From CAMWXW01 sp051650105 (GTDB lineage Bacteria > Desulfobacterota > Desulfovibrionia > Desulfovibrionales > Desulfovibrionaceae), in assembly GCA_051650105.1 (NCBI GenBank), contig JBOFIJ010000003.1, positions 54,513 through 118,512 on the forward strand: a stretch of DNA of 64,000 nucleotides. Direction: 5' to 3'. Position 1 is the first letter of the stretch; each line of letters starts with the position of its first letter. Made by a program: the position numbers and the translations under genes. The notes under the pieces were generated by a model. The model was not told where the DNA came from, searched no databases, and worked only from the letters and a program-made list of their open reading frames with translations. Positions 25,431 to 34,960 of this stretch are shown in pieces.

Positions 25431-28313
25431 TTATTTTTTATCAAGAAAAGTACATGTATAATTATTTTCTTGTGCCATATTTTTTAATGCCGTGCCACCC
25501 AAAGCAACAACGATGGATTTTTCTTTTGCAACAGAAAGTATTTCTCCAAATCGTTTAAAATCTGCTATTGTTGTGGAGAAAATTTGATCTCGTATAGTTT
25601 GTCTCATTTCAAGAGTTTCTTTTGTAAGATATCTAATAAAAGCTTGTTTTCCTTTGGCATCTGGTAAAAGGTATGTATCAACAGAACCAATGGCTCCTAT
25701 AATGGCACGTTCCAATTCTTTCTCAGAAAGAGAAAGCTTTTGTAAATATGTTGTTGTGTTGTCAAAAATGGCAAGAGTCTCTTTTGTATTTGGGTCTCTG
25801 TAAGAAACCTCGGCAAAGAAGCCTGTGGCTTGATTACATATAATAAATACTCCATAGGCTCCTCCTTGTACACGAACTTTTTCCCAAAGGTAATTCATGC
25901 GTAAATGTTTGCATATTGGAATGACAGAACCGTGATATGTATAGCCCAAATCGTATAAATTGGCTGCTTTTCCCATATAATTTACCTGAGCAGTGGTAAT
26001 GAATGCCTCATTATGGTAGGGAAGCATTTCAGGAAAAAGGTTTTCTATTGGATAAGAAGAAAGGGAGAGTGCATTTTTTATATTCATAGCAAAATCTTTG
26101 GTTTGTATATAGAAAATTTCTTCTGCAGTTGTGTTGATAAGTAGGTCATTTCGAACAACAATACGAGAGTGTATTTCTTGTAATTGAGACAAGACAGCAT
26201 CCCAGTTTGTGCTAACGTCATTAATAAGCTTTCTTAGAAATTGAAGGTTAGTGACTCCAGAAATGGATTCTTCAATGCGACCAAGATAAGAGCAATGCGC
26301 AAATAATCTAGATAATACAGTGCTGTGTCCAGAGGGAATAAGGCTTTGTTCTGCTCTAGCTTTTTCTTCTAAAAGAATTTTGAGAAAACGCTCTTTATTA
26401 TTAAATTGAGGGTTGGAAAGAATATCAATAATGAGATCTTGAGCTTTTTCCACGTGAGAATAGGTTGTTTTTAAATCGATAGCAAGAGTTGGGATAACTG
26501 TATAATTTGTATATTCTACAAAAAAAGAGGGATCAATATCAAGGTCTCCAAGAGAGGAGGATATTTCTATTCCAAGATCTGTATATTCCTTTGTTGTTGT
26601 GCCCATTTCTAATAATGCTCGAGAAAACAAGGAAAGCAAAGGAAGATCTTCTGTACGAATTCTATGAAGACTAAGATAAAACGTAGCATACAGTACACCA
26701 GAAGTATCTAGTGGATTAAAATGGATAGAATCAGTGATATATATATCTTCTTTTTCTTTTCTGTTAATGTCTTGAAGAGAAAGTACAGGTATAGAGGCAA
26801 GTGCTTCTGGGGAATCTGGAAGTGCTTGTTTTTCTAGAAAACGTTGTGTTTCTTCGATATATGCTTTTTTTTCTTCCCGAGAAAGGGTTTTTTCAATAGA
26901 TTCAATGTAAAGAGCTTCTTCTTTTTCTTTCTTTTCTTCTAGTGTTGCGTCTGGCACAAGAACAACAGTACTTCTAGAAGAATTATCTAGAAAGTATTTT
27001 TGAAGAAGATGTACGTAATAATCACTCTTTTTTGTTTTAAGCGAAGTGAGGATATGTTCAAACTCAAGTAAAAGAAAAGGAGATGCATCATAAAGCCATG
27101 TGGTAAGACACCGTACCATGACAGCAAGGCCAACAGGAAAATGAGATGTATTGTTTTCTCTGAGAGAAAATTCAATATTATTGAAGGCTGCATCAATATA
27201 CTTTTGTTCAATACCTTCTTGTACAAGCTTTTTTAAGCAATCAAAAATGCATTGTTCTATTTTAGTAACATCGTCTTTTTGTATTTCTTTTAATCCGATA
27301 GAAAAATACATCTGTCGTAAATCGTTATGTAAACCGCCACCTGTAAGGTCTGTTCCAAGTTCGGAATCGATAAGAGCTTTTCGAAGTGGAGAGCCTGGCA
27401 TACCAAGGAGAATAAAATCGAGGATTTCTAGTGCAAAATTTACTTCAACATCAGTTGTTTCAGGTAATAACCAGTTAAAAGTTACAAAAGTAGCGTTATC
27501 TTCTAATTCAGATTGGTAGGCAAATTCAAGGTTTTTAGGGGTATCAAAATGTTCTTGTAAAAGAATAGTTGAATGTATTTCTTGTTTTTCAAATGCATCT
27601 AGTACTTCAGATAATTTTCTTAATCTTGTATCTTCATTATCATCGCCCCAAAAGAAAAAACGAGCATTACTTGGATGATAATACGATGCATGGAAATTTT
27701 TGAATTGCTCATAGGATAATGTGAGTATTGTAGACGGTTCTCCTCCAGAATCAAGAGCATATGTGATATCTGGGAAAATACTATTTTGCGATTTTTCAGC
27801 GAGTATTGAATCGACAGAAGAATAGACTCCTTTCATTTCGTTGTAGACAACGCCTTTAAAAGAGAGAGCCTTATTCATTTCATAGGCTTCAATGTGCCAG
27901 CCTTCTTGTTTAAAAATATCTTCGGTAATATGAGGATAAAATACAGCATCAAGATACACATCCATAAGATTATAAAAATCTTGAAGATTTGTGCTTGCGA
28001 CTGGATAACAGGTTTTATCGGGATACGTAAACGCATTAAGAAATGTTTGAAGAGAGCTTTTTAGTAATTCCACAAAAGGTTCTTTTGTTGGATATTTTTG
28101 TGAACCACACAACACAGAATGTTCAAGAATATGTGGTACACCAGTCGAATTAGAAACTGGTGTTCTGAACGTAACACCAAAGACTTTATTCCTATCTGTA
28201 TTTGAACAAGAAAGAACTCTGGCGCCTGTTTTTTTATGAACCCATACTTTGGCAAGGGTGTTCTTTTGTTCTGGAATAGTTCTTTCCTCAAATAATTCAA
28301 AACCGTGTTGCAT
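25431..28313 (-). CDS. M16C family zinc metalloprotease (PreP/insulinase-like)
   Basis: 960 residues, the usual size of the M16C (presequence protease, PreP) branch, whose two halves close around short peptides. The inverted zinc motif HxxEH is at residues 61-65 (HILEHSVLCGS), followed by the conserved KEPFVELLKSSLQTFLNA and YNEMKGVYSS with a further glutamate zinc ligand. The C-terminal half contains GGAYGVF, the substrate-binding Arg/Tyr region of the family. There is no signal peptide, so it should act in the cytoplasm as a peptide-clearing oligopeptidase, unless it is secreted by another route. It is transcribed alone. The 3' end almost touches that of the convergent flavodoxin gene. Confidence 0.92.
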   Translation of the reverse strand: MQHGFELFEERTIPEQKNTLAKVWVHKKTGARVLSCSNTDRNKVFGVTFRTPVSNSTGVPHILEHSVLCGSQKYPTKEPFVELLKSSLQTFLNAFTYPDKTCYPVASTNLQDFYNLMDVYLDAVFYPHITEDIFKQEGWHIEAYEMNKALSFKGVVYNEMKGVYSSVDSILAEKSQNSIFPDITYALDSGGEPSTILTLSYEQFKNFHASYYHPSNARFFFWGDDNEDTRLRKLSEVLDAFEKQEIHSTILLQEHFDTPKNLEFAYQSELEDNATFVTFNWLLPETTDVEVNFALEILDFILLGMPGSPLRKALIDSELGTDLTGGGLHNDLRQMYFSIGLKEIQKDDVTKIEQCIFDCLKKLVQEGIEQKYIDAAFNNIEFSLRENNTSHFPVGLAVMVRCLTTWLYDASPFLLLEFEHILTSLKTKKSDYYVHLLQKYFLDNSSRSTVVLVPDATLEEKKEKEEALYIESIEKTLSREEKKAYIEETQRFLEKQALPDSPEALASIPVLSLQDINRKEKEDIYITDSIHFNPLDTSGVLYATFYLSLHRIRTEDLPLLSLFSRALLEMGTTTKEYTDLGIEISSSLGDLDIDPSFFVEYTNYTVIPTLAIDLKTTYSHVEKAQDLIIDILSNPQFNNKERFLKILLEEKARAEQSLIPSGHSTVLSRLFAHCSYLGRIEESISGVTNLQFLRKLINDVSTNWDAVLSQLQEIHSRIVVRNDLLINTTAEEIFYIQTKDFAMNIKNALSLSSYPIENLFPEMLPYHNEAFITTAQVNYMGKAANLYDLGYTYHGSVIPICKHLRMNYLWEKVRVQGGAYGVFIICNQATGFFAEVSYRDPNTKETLAIFDNTTTYLQKLSLSEKELERAIIGAIGSVDTYLLPDAKGKQAFIRYLTKETLEMRQTIRDQIFSTTIADFKRFGEILSVAKEKSIVVALGGTALKNMAQENNYTCTFLDKK

Positions 28314-28691
28314 GGTATCCCCTTTTTCATAAAATTTCTTTTTTCTTCAATAAATATTGTTTAATAAAAATAGCAATTACACTTTCCATATATGTGCGAG
28401 AGAATACAATAAAATCTATATTATAGAGAAGACCAAAAACAGAGAAATGGGTACTGGACAAAGTGGTAAAAAAGCAGCCACCTTGCAGAAAATTTATGAA
28501 AGATATGGAAAAGAATGAGTAGTATAGCCTTCTTTCTATAGAAGATAGAGTATATTGAAAAGAAAAATGGAATGCAAGCAAAAATATAAGTTACTTATAT
28601 TTATAATAAAAATGAAGAAGTGCTTGATAGAGAAAGAAAATAGTAAAGTATTATTCTTAGTATCCCGATAGAGTAGGAAGGTAGATTAAAG
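28314..28691. other. Divergent promoter region between M16C protease and autotransporter
   Basis: About 380 bases without a convincing gene. It must hold the promoters of both neighbours, which point away from each other. AAGGGGATACC-type ribosome-binding sequence (read leftward) precedes the protease, and AGGAAGG precedes the autotransporter. No operator-like repeat was seen. Confidence 0.45.
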
Positions 28692-31600
28692 ATGGGTATT
28701 GTTGTATATGGGGGAGGCATGGGAAAAAAATCTTTACTCATAGCGTTAGCAAAGATATATTCTTCAATATATCGAGCAACAACAATCCCTTTATTATACA
28801 CAAGTATGTTTTGGGGGAATGCCCTATTTGTGAGCCCTTGTTTTGCAGAAGAATCGGTGCGTTCTTCTACACCTATGTCGTACAGTATATTAAAGAATTT
28901 ACCTCTATTTGCTAGGGAATACCAGATATCTCCTTTATATAGTAATAGTAATAACCAAGTGTATCATGGCCCATTTTATATGCGTGCTTTTGCTTTACAT
29001 ACAAAAGAAGTGCAGAAAAAGTTATCAAATACTGTACTAAATGATAATAAATATTCATTTCCTCGGCTAGAAACACTGCATAAGAGTAGTATATCCCCTA
29101 CAACAGATACAAGAATAATGTTCGATTTAGAAGATAATGAAAATGGGTTAAGAATAGCGTTACAAGAGAAAAATACAGTATTAAATAGGAATAACCAGAT
29201 AGCAAATTTTGAGAAAAAGATACGAAAAGAACATTACTTACCTACTAAGAAATATATGAATGATAAGAGAACTGTAGAAGAGAGAGAAAAAAGAGAAATT
29301 ACATCTAATATATTGTACAGCAATGAAAAGAAAGGTAGTAATTTTAGAATGAACGAAGGGAGTAGTGTTGGCTTTTTCAATTCTCCTGAAATAGAAAAAA
29401 GGAATGCTCCTCAACTGCGATATGATATTCACACGTATTTATCTTTTGATAGGGATGCTAGTTTAGATATGGTTACTTATGAAACAATTCTTGCCGGAAG
29501 GTATGATATTCTTAATGTTGTAATGATAAACGGAGGGCATCTTAGTATAACACGAGGTTGGAATAGACTAGGTGGGCATGTTGAAATGGGGAATATAGTG
29601 TTTAATAATAGTGCACGCTTTAGAGATAATTCTCTCCTAATTACACCACAAAATGTTTCCTTGGAAATGACACAGCCTATTTCTATGGTACAGGGAGATA
29701 TTACTTTTGACGCTTCTCGGGGTTCTGGTTATGTATTGATAGGTCGTGGTCAAAAAAGGATTATTGATGCACGTAATCTGGAATATAGTCCAAGACGTCT
29801 CACTGTTTCTTTTGTGCCTGGTTCGTACGTAACTGGATTTGGCAATTGGTATTCCATTTATTTGCGTGAAAGGGGGAACGATACTGTTCATATTTATGGA
29901 GGAGCGAGATTAGAAGATCTAGAGCAGATTAATTTTTATGGAGGGAATAATTATTTATCTGTAGAAAGCTCTGGTACTGTTTCAACACAAGAAATTCACG
30001 GTAATGTGGAGTTTGAAAGTGGAAATGACGGTATAAATATAAAGGACATGATATTTAAAGCAAAGAAGATTAATATGGGATCTGGCAATAATTCTGTGCG
30101 AATTGTTCGCGGAGAATTGCACAGCGAGTTTTCAACAGGTAATGGCAATGACCACATGTACATTGATGCTGGAATTTGGAAAGTAGTATCGGATTTATCA
30201 TTTGCTGATGGTGATGATACATTGCATGTTACTGCTCGTGGGAGTATTTCTGCATCTAATATTTATATGGGAAATGGCAATGACAGTGTTATATTATCTA
30301 GAGCAGGGAATATTCCATTATTATATATGGGATCAGGGAATGATACAGTTCATTTTTTGGAAGCTCAAAATGGTATTGTGAGTAATCTCATACGTTTTGA
30401 ATCTGGTGATAATGTTCTTAGGCTAGATAGAAATGTCCACTATGCAGGCCGTGAATTATCCGTATTAGCTAATTCAACGTTAACAATAGATGTAGCAGAA
30501 AATGCAACAATAACAACACCTGATAGTCTGAGTAATTTAGGTCTTTTAAATATAAATCTTAATAACAAGAGTAATTATAGAGGAAAGGGAACTATTACAA
30601 CAGGAAGAGTGCATGCTAGAATTTTGAATGGTAGCTGGATGCACACAAACTTAACAACAGGAAATGGAAACGATACCTTATTTATGTCACAAGGCACTAT
30701 AGATGGAAGTGTTAATTTAGGAAGTGGTAATAATAGTATTGTATTAGATAGATCGACAATGACAGGAGCTGGTAATAGAATATATGTTGGTACAGGCACT
30801 TCTGCAATGGAATTACGCAATAATCTATCTTTTTTAGGTGCAAATTCTTCAATTCTTATGGAAGGTGGTGTCTATTCATTATTAGTTAAAGACCTCAACA
30901 TGGATAGAAATATAGCAGATATAACTATGACAGGAACAGGCAGGAATAGTGTTATGTTGCAGGGTAATATTGTACGTATGGGTAGGATATCAACAGGAAA
31001 TGGAAATTCTAGTGTGGAATTTGATGGAGCAAAAACAATAGCGAGTAATATCGGGACAATATCTATGGGTATAGGACAAGATATTGTAAAAATATATAAT
31101 GGCTCTGTGGTGGAAAGTATACTAAATTTAGGTTCTTCAGGAAATGGTGCAGATTCAATTATTGTGGAGGATACAAGTAGAATTGGCCTTGGTGCAAATC
31201 TTATTTTTACAGGAAATTTGCATTTTATGGCAAAAGATAGCTCTATAGTGGATGCCACGCTCAACCTTCCAGGAAAAGCAACCGTTGTACTACAAGATAA
31301 AGCTCGTTTTAACAATGGTTTTGTTATTGATACAGAAGAAAAGGTTATTCTTAACATGTTTGGGGAAAGTATTTTTGATGGAAACATTGATGTAAATACA
31401 AATAAATCGATAACATTTGAGGTAAGTGGGCAAGATAAAGCTATAATTAATGACGACATTGTTACAGGAAAGATGAATGACTTTATTTCAGTGGCATTGT
31501 CTAATGATGCTCTTATCGCAGGAAGTATAATGACAGGTTCAGGGAATGATACTTTGCGGTTGCGTTTGGAAAGTGCTTTAGGCATACAGGGCTTAGATAT

Positions 31601-34448
31601 GGGTGAAGGGAACGATTCTGTTGAAATACTAGGAGGTGTAATAAGCGGGACAACACGCTCATTTGTTTTAGGCACAGGAAATAATACGGTTTCTATTCTA
31701 GGAAATACAACAATATATGGCGGAATTATGATAGATATTCCAGCTATTAATACTTTTTTAATAGATAATGGAAATAGATTATTAAGTGATATCTTCACAG
31801 GAGTAAGTGAAGGTATTTTAACTATGAATAGAGGTGGTGTTTTAGATGGAACAATAAATGGAGCAACACGTTTAAGTGTAGATATGAAAGGGAATAGCAC
31901 AATAACAGGAAATATTGCTGCAGGAACAGAGGATGCGACTGTATTACTAGAGCAAAGTTTTGTTGGAGGAAGTGTAGAAAGTAACCAAGGGGGAGATCTG
32001 TCTTTTATTGCAAGAAATAGCACAGTGGAAGGTGGGATAACATCAACAGCACCTGGGGTTGCTGTGAATACTCATATAGAATTGCGAGATTCATTAATTC
32101 GCGGTAATGTGACATCTGAAGATATTGTAGTATCATCATCAAGGAGTATATTAGAGGGGACACTACGAGTACAAGGTGCATCTGTGATAAATCTCGCTAA
32201 TAGTACTATTAATGGTGGAATTTCTACATCTGTTGGAAATGCAAATATACTATCGATAAACAGTGTTATTAGTGGAGGTGTGAGTGTTTCAAGGGGAGAG
32301 CATACAATAAGTTTAACAGGTGGTTCTGTGGAAGGTGGTATTGTATTAAGTAATTCTATGGCCACAATAACTGGCAATAATGTGGCAATTGTGGGTAATA
32401 TTACATTAATGCCTTCTGGTGGATTACCATTTACAACAAAGAATTTTGGGAATAGCATTGCTATTTCTGGTGGAAGTATACATGGTAGTATTTTGGGAGA
32501 GAGAAATCTTGATAGTAATATAATAACGTTAACATCAACAAAAATGACAGGTGGTATTTATTTAGGATTAGGGGATAATACATTGCGTGTAAATAATTCT
32601 CAAATAGATAGAATTTTAGAAATACGTAATGCTGATATGATTATTAATAATGGGTCATTTCTTGGAGAAGGGATTCGTTTTGAGGGAATGAGTAAAACTC
32701 TTATTCAAGATAGTATCATCAATGGCACATTGGATTTTTCTTCTAAAACATTGGGCACGCAGATAGTAACATTAATCAATTCAAGTTATAAGGGTGATCT
32801 TCATCTTGGAAATGTATTAAATACATTTACACTGCAAAATGTCACAACAACAGGTAATATTTATGGAGGGAGATTTTCAGATTCTCTGTCGTTAATAGGA
32901 TCTACAATTTATGGAGATATTCAACTTGGTTCAGAGCAGGATACATTGAGTATGAGCGACGGTACACAAATATTTGGAAAAGAAGTCCGTAGTAATATAA
33001 TTTCTATACGCGGTGATATTGTATTAAAGAGCGTAGATGCATCAAATTTTGTATTAAGTAGTAATGTTGGTATAGATGGGAAGATACTTTTTCATCAGGG
33101 TGCTAACATTGTATTGAATCCAGGTATTGTGGGGGACACTTTATTAGTAGAAGGTCTTGTAGAAAATAATACGTTTGGATCAAATTTTACATTGGATACC
33201 GATTTTTATACGGCACAGACAGATTCTATTAGAATTGGGGATGGGACAGAAGTAAAAGGAAATAGAATTACCCTACGGTTTACGCCTTCTCATATTATAG
33301 ATGGTAGTAAGAAATTAATACCATTAATTGAGAATGTTATTATGACAGATAAAGCAATTATGGCAAGTCCAGGAGTACTTGGTGGTGCTGTTGCTGTTGG
33401 TGGATATTTATATAATCTTATTCCAAATGAGTATGCAACGGGTTGGAATTTACAAATAGGGGGTAAGAATCCCACAAATGGCGGATATGCAGCAACTGTT
33501 GTAAGTAATAAGAATTACAGTAGAGTGATGTGGGAAAATATAGGTGAACGGATAACAAATGGATTATTGGGAAGAGGAACGCTTGATGAAAAAAAGACAA
33601 AGAATTGGAATGATATGCCTTTAGGGGATCATTTTAGTGTATGGAGTAATGTACAGGTATCAATAAATACTATTAATGGCCCAGCATTACCCAATATGTC
33701 TGAAAAGTTGTTATTGTCTTCGGCAGGAGTGGATATTAAAAATATCGACAGTAATTCAACGGATAGATTTTCTATTAGTGCCTTTGGTGCTTACGGTGCT
33801 TCAACGTCGGATTTACAGCATAAAAAATCAATAAAATTCTCTAGTGATCTGGAGGCATTTTCTATAGGGACAAATATGTTGTGGGAGAATTTACGGGGCA
33901 AGAAGGAACACCGAATATTCATGACAGCAGCATTTTGGGGAGATATTTATAAAAATACACTTTTCTCACCGTATTCAAGTGTTGCGCAATCGTGGAATAC
34001 GTATGCACTTAATGCTTCTGTTGGTGTTGGGTATAGAATGGTATTAGGCCAATTTAGTTTTATTCCTCAGGCTGAATTATTGTATACATATGCTGTGGGG
34101 CACGAATTAATAGCAGAGGATAAATCCTTAATACTGTTTCAAGATGAGCATCGTATTGTTTTAAAAACAGGTGCTTTGTTTGCATATAATTTTCGTTTTG
34201 GTCTAAAGCCATATGTTCGCGTTGGTTTAGAAATTCCAATTGCAAGTGTGGGTAGTGCTTCTGGGACGAGTGTAGCTGGTGAGGAATATAAATATAATAC
34301 AGATGCAGTATTAACAAGGCTTGGGGTTGGCCTTAATTATACAGTACAGGTATCTGGCTTAGAGATAAATACTTTTGTAGATACATTTATGCATATGGGA
34401 AGAGAGCAGGGTGTGAATGCAAATGTTGGTGTATCTATAGGTTTTTAA
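28692..34448 (+). CDS. Giant type V autotransporter adhesin
   Basis: 1,918 residues. An extended signal sequence (about 1-52, with basic KK and the hydrophobic core LLYTSMFWGNALFVSPCFA) is followed by a linker rich in Asn, Lys and Glu up to about 240. A very long passenger (about 250-1560) is built of short beta-solenoid repeats of the type GxGNDxVxL, for example GNGNDSVIL, GSGNDTVHF, GNGNDTLFM and GEGNDSVEI, alternating with IxGxI/V rungs. The C-terminal about 270 residues (from WSNVQVSINTINGP) form the 12-strand autotransporter beta-barrel, ending in NVGVSIGF with the terminal aromatic residue. Lawsonia is known to have an autotransporter (LatA); whether this is it cannot be settled here. 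It is likely to be surface-exposed and to bind host cells. The start at 28692 has AGGAAGG eight bases upstream. Confidence 0.9.
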   Translation: MGIVVYGGGMGKKSLLIALAKIYSSIYRATTIPLLYTSMFWGNALFVSPCFAEESVRSSTPMSYSILKNLPLFAREYQISPLYSNSNNQVYHGPFYMRAFALHTKEVQKKLSNTVLNDNKYSFPRLETLHKSSISPTTDTRIMFDLEDNENGLRIALQEKNTVLNRNNQIANFEKKIRKEHYLPTKKYMNDKRTVEEREKREITSNILYSNEKKGSNFRMNEGSSVGFFNSPEIEKRNAPQLRYDIHTYLSFDRDASLDMVTYETILAGRYDILNVVMINGGHLSITRGWNRLGGHVEMGNIVFNNSARFRDNSLLITPQNVSLEMTQPISMVQGDITFDASRGSGYVLIGRGQKRIIDARNLEYSPRRLTVSFVPGSYVTGFGNWYSIYLRERGNDTVHIYGGARLEDLEQINFYGGNNYLSVESSGTVSTQEIHGNVEFESGNDGINIKDMIFKAKKINMGSGNNSVRIVRGELHSEFSTGNGNDHMYIDAGIWKVVSDLSFADGDDTLHVTARGSISASNIYMGNGNDSVILSRAGNIPLLYMGSGNDTVHFLEAQNGIVSNLIRFESGDNVLRLDRNVHYAGRELSVLANSTLTIDVAENATITTPDSLSNLGLLNINLNNKSNYRGKGTITTGRVHARILNGSWMHTNLTTGNGNDTLFMSQGTIDGSVNLGSGNNSIVLDRSTMTGAGNRIYVGTGTSAMELRNNLSFLGANSSILMEGGVYSLLVKDLNMDRNIADITMTGTGRNSVMLQGNIVRMGRISTGNGNSSVEFDGAKTIASNIGTISMGIGQDIVKIYNGSVVESILNLGSSGNGADSIIVEDTSRIGLGANLIFTGNLHFMAKDSSIVDATLNLPGKATVVLQDKARFNNGFVIDTEEKVILNMFGESIFDGNIDVNTNKSITFEVSGQDKAIINDDIVTGKMNDFISVALSNDALIAGSIMTGSGNDTLRLRLESALGIQGLDMGEGNDSVEILGGVISGTTRSFVLGTGNNTVSILGNTTIYGGIMIDIPAINTFLIDNGNRLLSDIFTGVSEGILTMNRGGVLDGTINGATRLSVDMKGNSTITGNIAAGTEDATVLLEQSFVGGSVESNQGGDLSFIARNSTVEGGITSTAPGVAVNTHIELRDSLIRGNVTSEDIVVSSSRSILEGTLRVQGASVINLANSTINGGISTSVGNANILSINSVISGGVSVSRGEHTISLTGGSVEGGIVLSNSMATITGNNVAIVGNITLMPSGGLPFTTKNFGNSIAISGGSIHGSILGERNLDSNIITLTSTKMTGGIYLGLGDNTLRVNNSQIDRILEIRNADMIINNGSFLGEGIRFEGMSKTLIQDSIINGTLDFSSKTLGTQIVTLINSSYKGDLHLGNVLNTFTLQNVTTTGNIYGGRFSDSLSLIGSTIYGDIQLGSEQDTLSMSDGTQIFGKEVRSNIISIRGDIVLKSVDASNFVLSSNVGIDGKILFHQGANIVLNPGIVGDTLLVEGLVENNTFGSNFTLDTDFYTAQTDSIRIGDGTEVKGNRITLRFTPSHIIDGSKKLIPLIENVIMTDKAIMASPGVLGGAVAVGGYLYNLIPNEYATGWNLQIGGKNPTNGGYAATVVSNKNYSRVMWENIGERITNGLLGRGTLDEKKTKNWNDMPLGDHFSVWSNVQVSINTINGPALPNMSEKLLLSSAGVDIKNIDSNSTDRFSISAFGAYGASTSDLQHKKSIKFSSDLEAFSIGTNMLWENLRGKKEHRIFMTAAFWGDIYKNTLFSPYSSVAQSWNTYALNASVGVGYRMVLGQFSFIPQAELLYTYAVGHELIAEDKSLILFQDEHRIVLKTGALFAYNFRFGLKPYVRVGLEIPIASVGSASGTSVAGEEYKYNTDAVLTRLGVGLNYTVQVSGLEINTFVDTFMHMGREQGVNANVGVSIGF

Positions 34449-34960
34449 TGTTACTTGTTATTGTGCGTAAAAGTTATGGAAATGTATATTGAAAGAATGC
34501 TAATGCCATGCAGAAAAGCATTTCTTTTACATGTGATAGAAATTATACCAAACAATATTGTTTTTTTCTTTGGTAATTATTCTGCAAGAGTATATTTATT
34601 ATGAAGATCTTTTATTGAAATAGTGTTATTACTGAATTCTAAGCAAGAATGCTATTGTATTTGTTCTCTTATCATTCTTAATTGTTGTGTACAACTGTTC
34701 TTATATATAAAGGACGAAGCTTTAGGGTTTTTACAGGTTGTGCGGTATGTGCTATATTGTCATTGTACTATAAATAATATGGTGTAAGATAAATGGGGAT
34801 ATATTATTAAGAAAAGGCCATAGAAGTTGTGCCTGTTGTATAGAGCGTAGTACAGCTATGTATATGCATAAATAATATTATCTATATGCGAATATGGTGA
34901 GGTATTTTTTAAAGAATTCATAATTGCTATTCTATAGAGATATCGGTATACTGACCCGAT
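34449..34960. other. Gene-free AT-rich spacer
   Basis: About 510 bases between the autotransporter and the AddA-like gene. No open frame with a start signal, no strong terminator and no recognisable relic. The promoter of the helicase gene should lie at the right end. Confidence 0.45.

Noticed and set aside
29900..31700. RTX calcium-binding repeats in the autotransporter
   Set aside because: The units contain GxGND but lack the regular GGxGxD nonapeptide spacing, so I describe them only as solenoid rungs.
30872..32023. Leftward 383-codon ORF opposite the autotransporter
   Set aside because: It is Pro/Ile/Ser-rich, as expected from reading the repeat codons backwards, and has no start signal.
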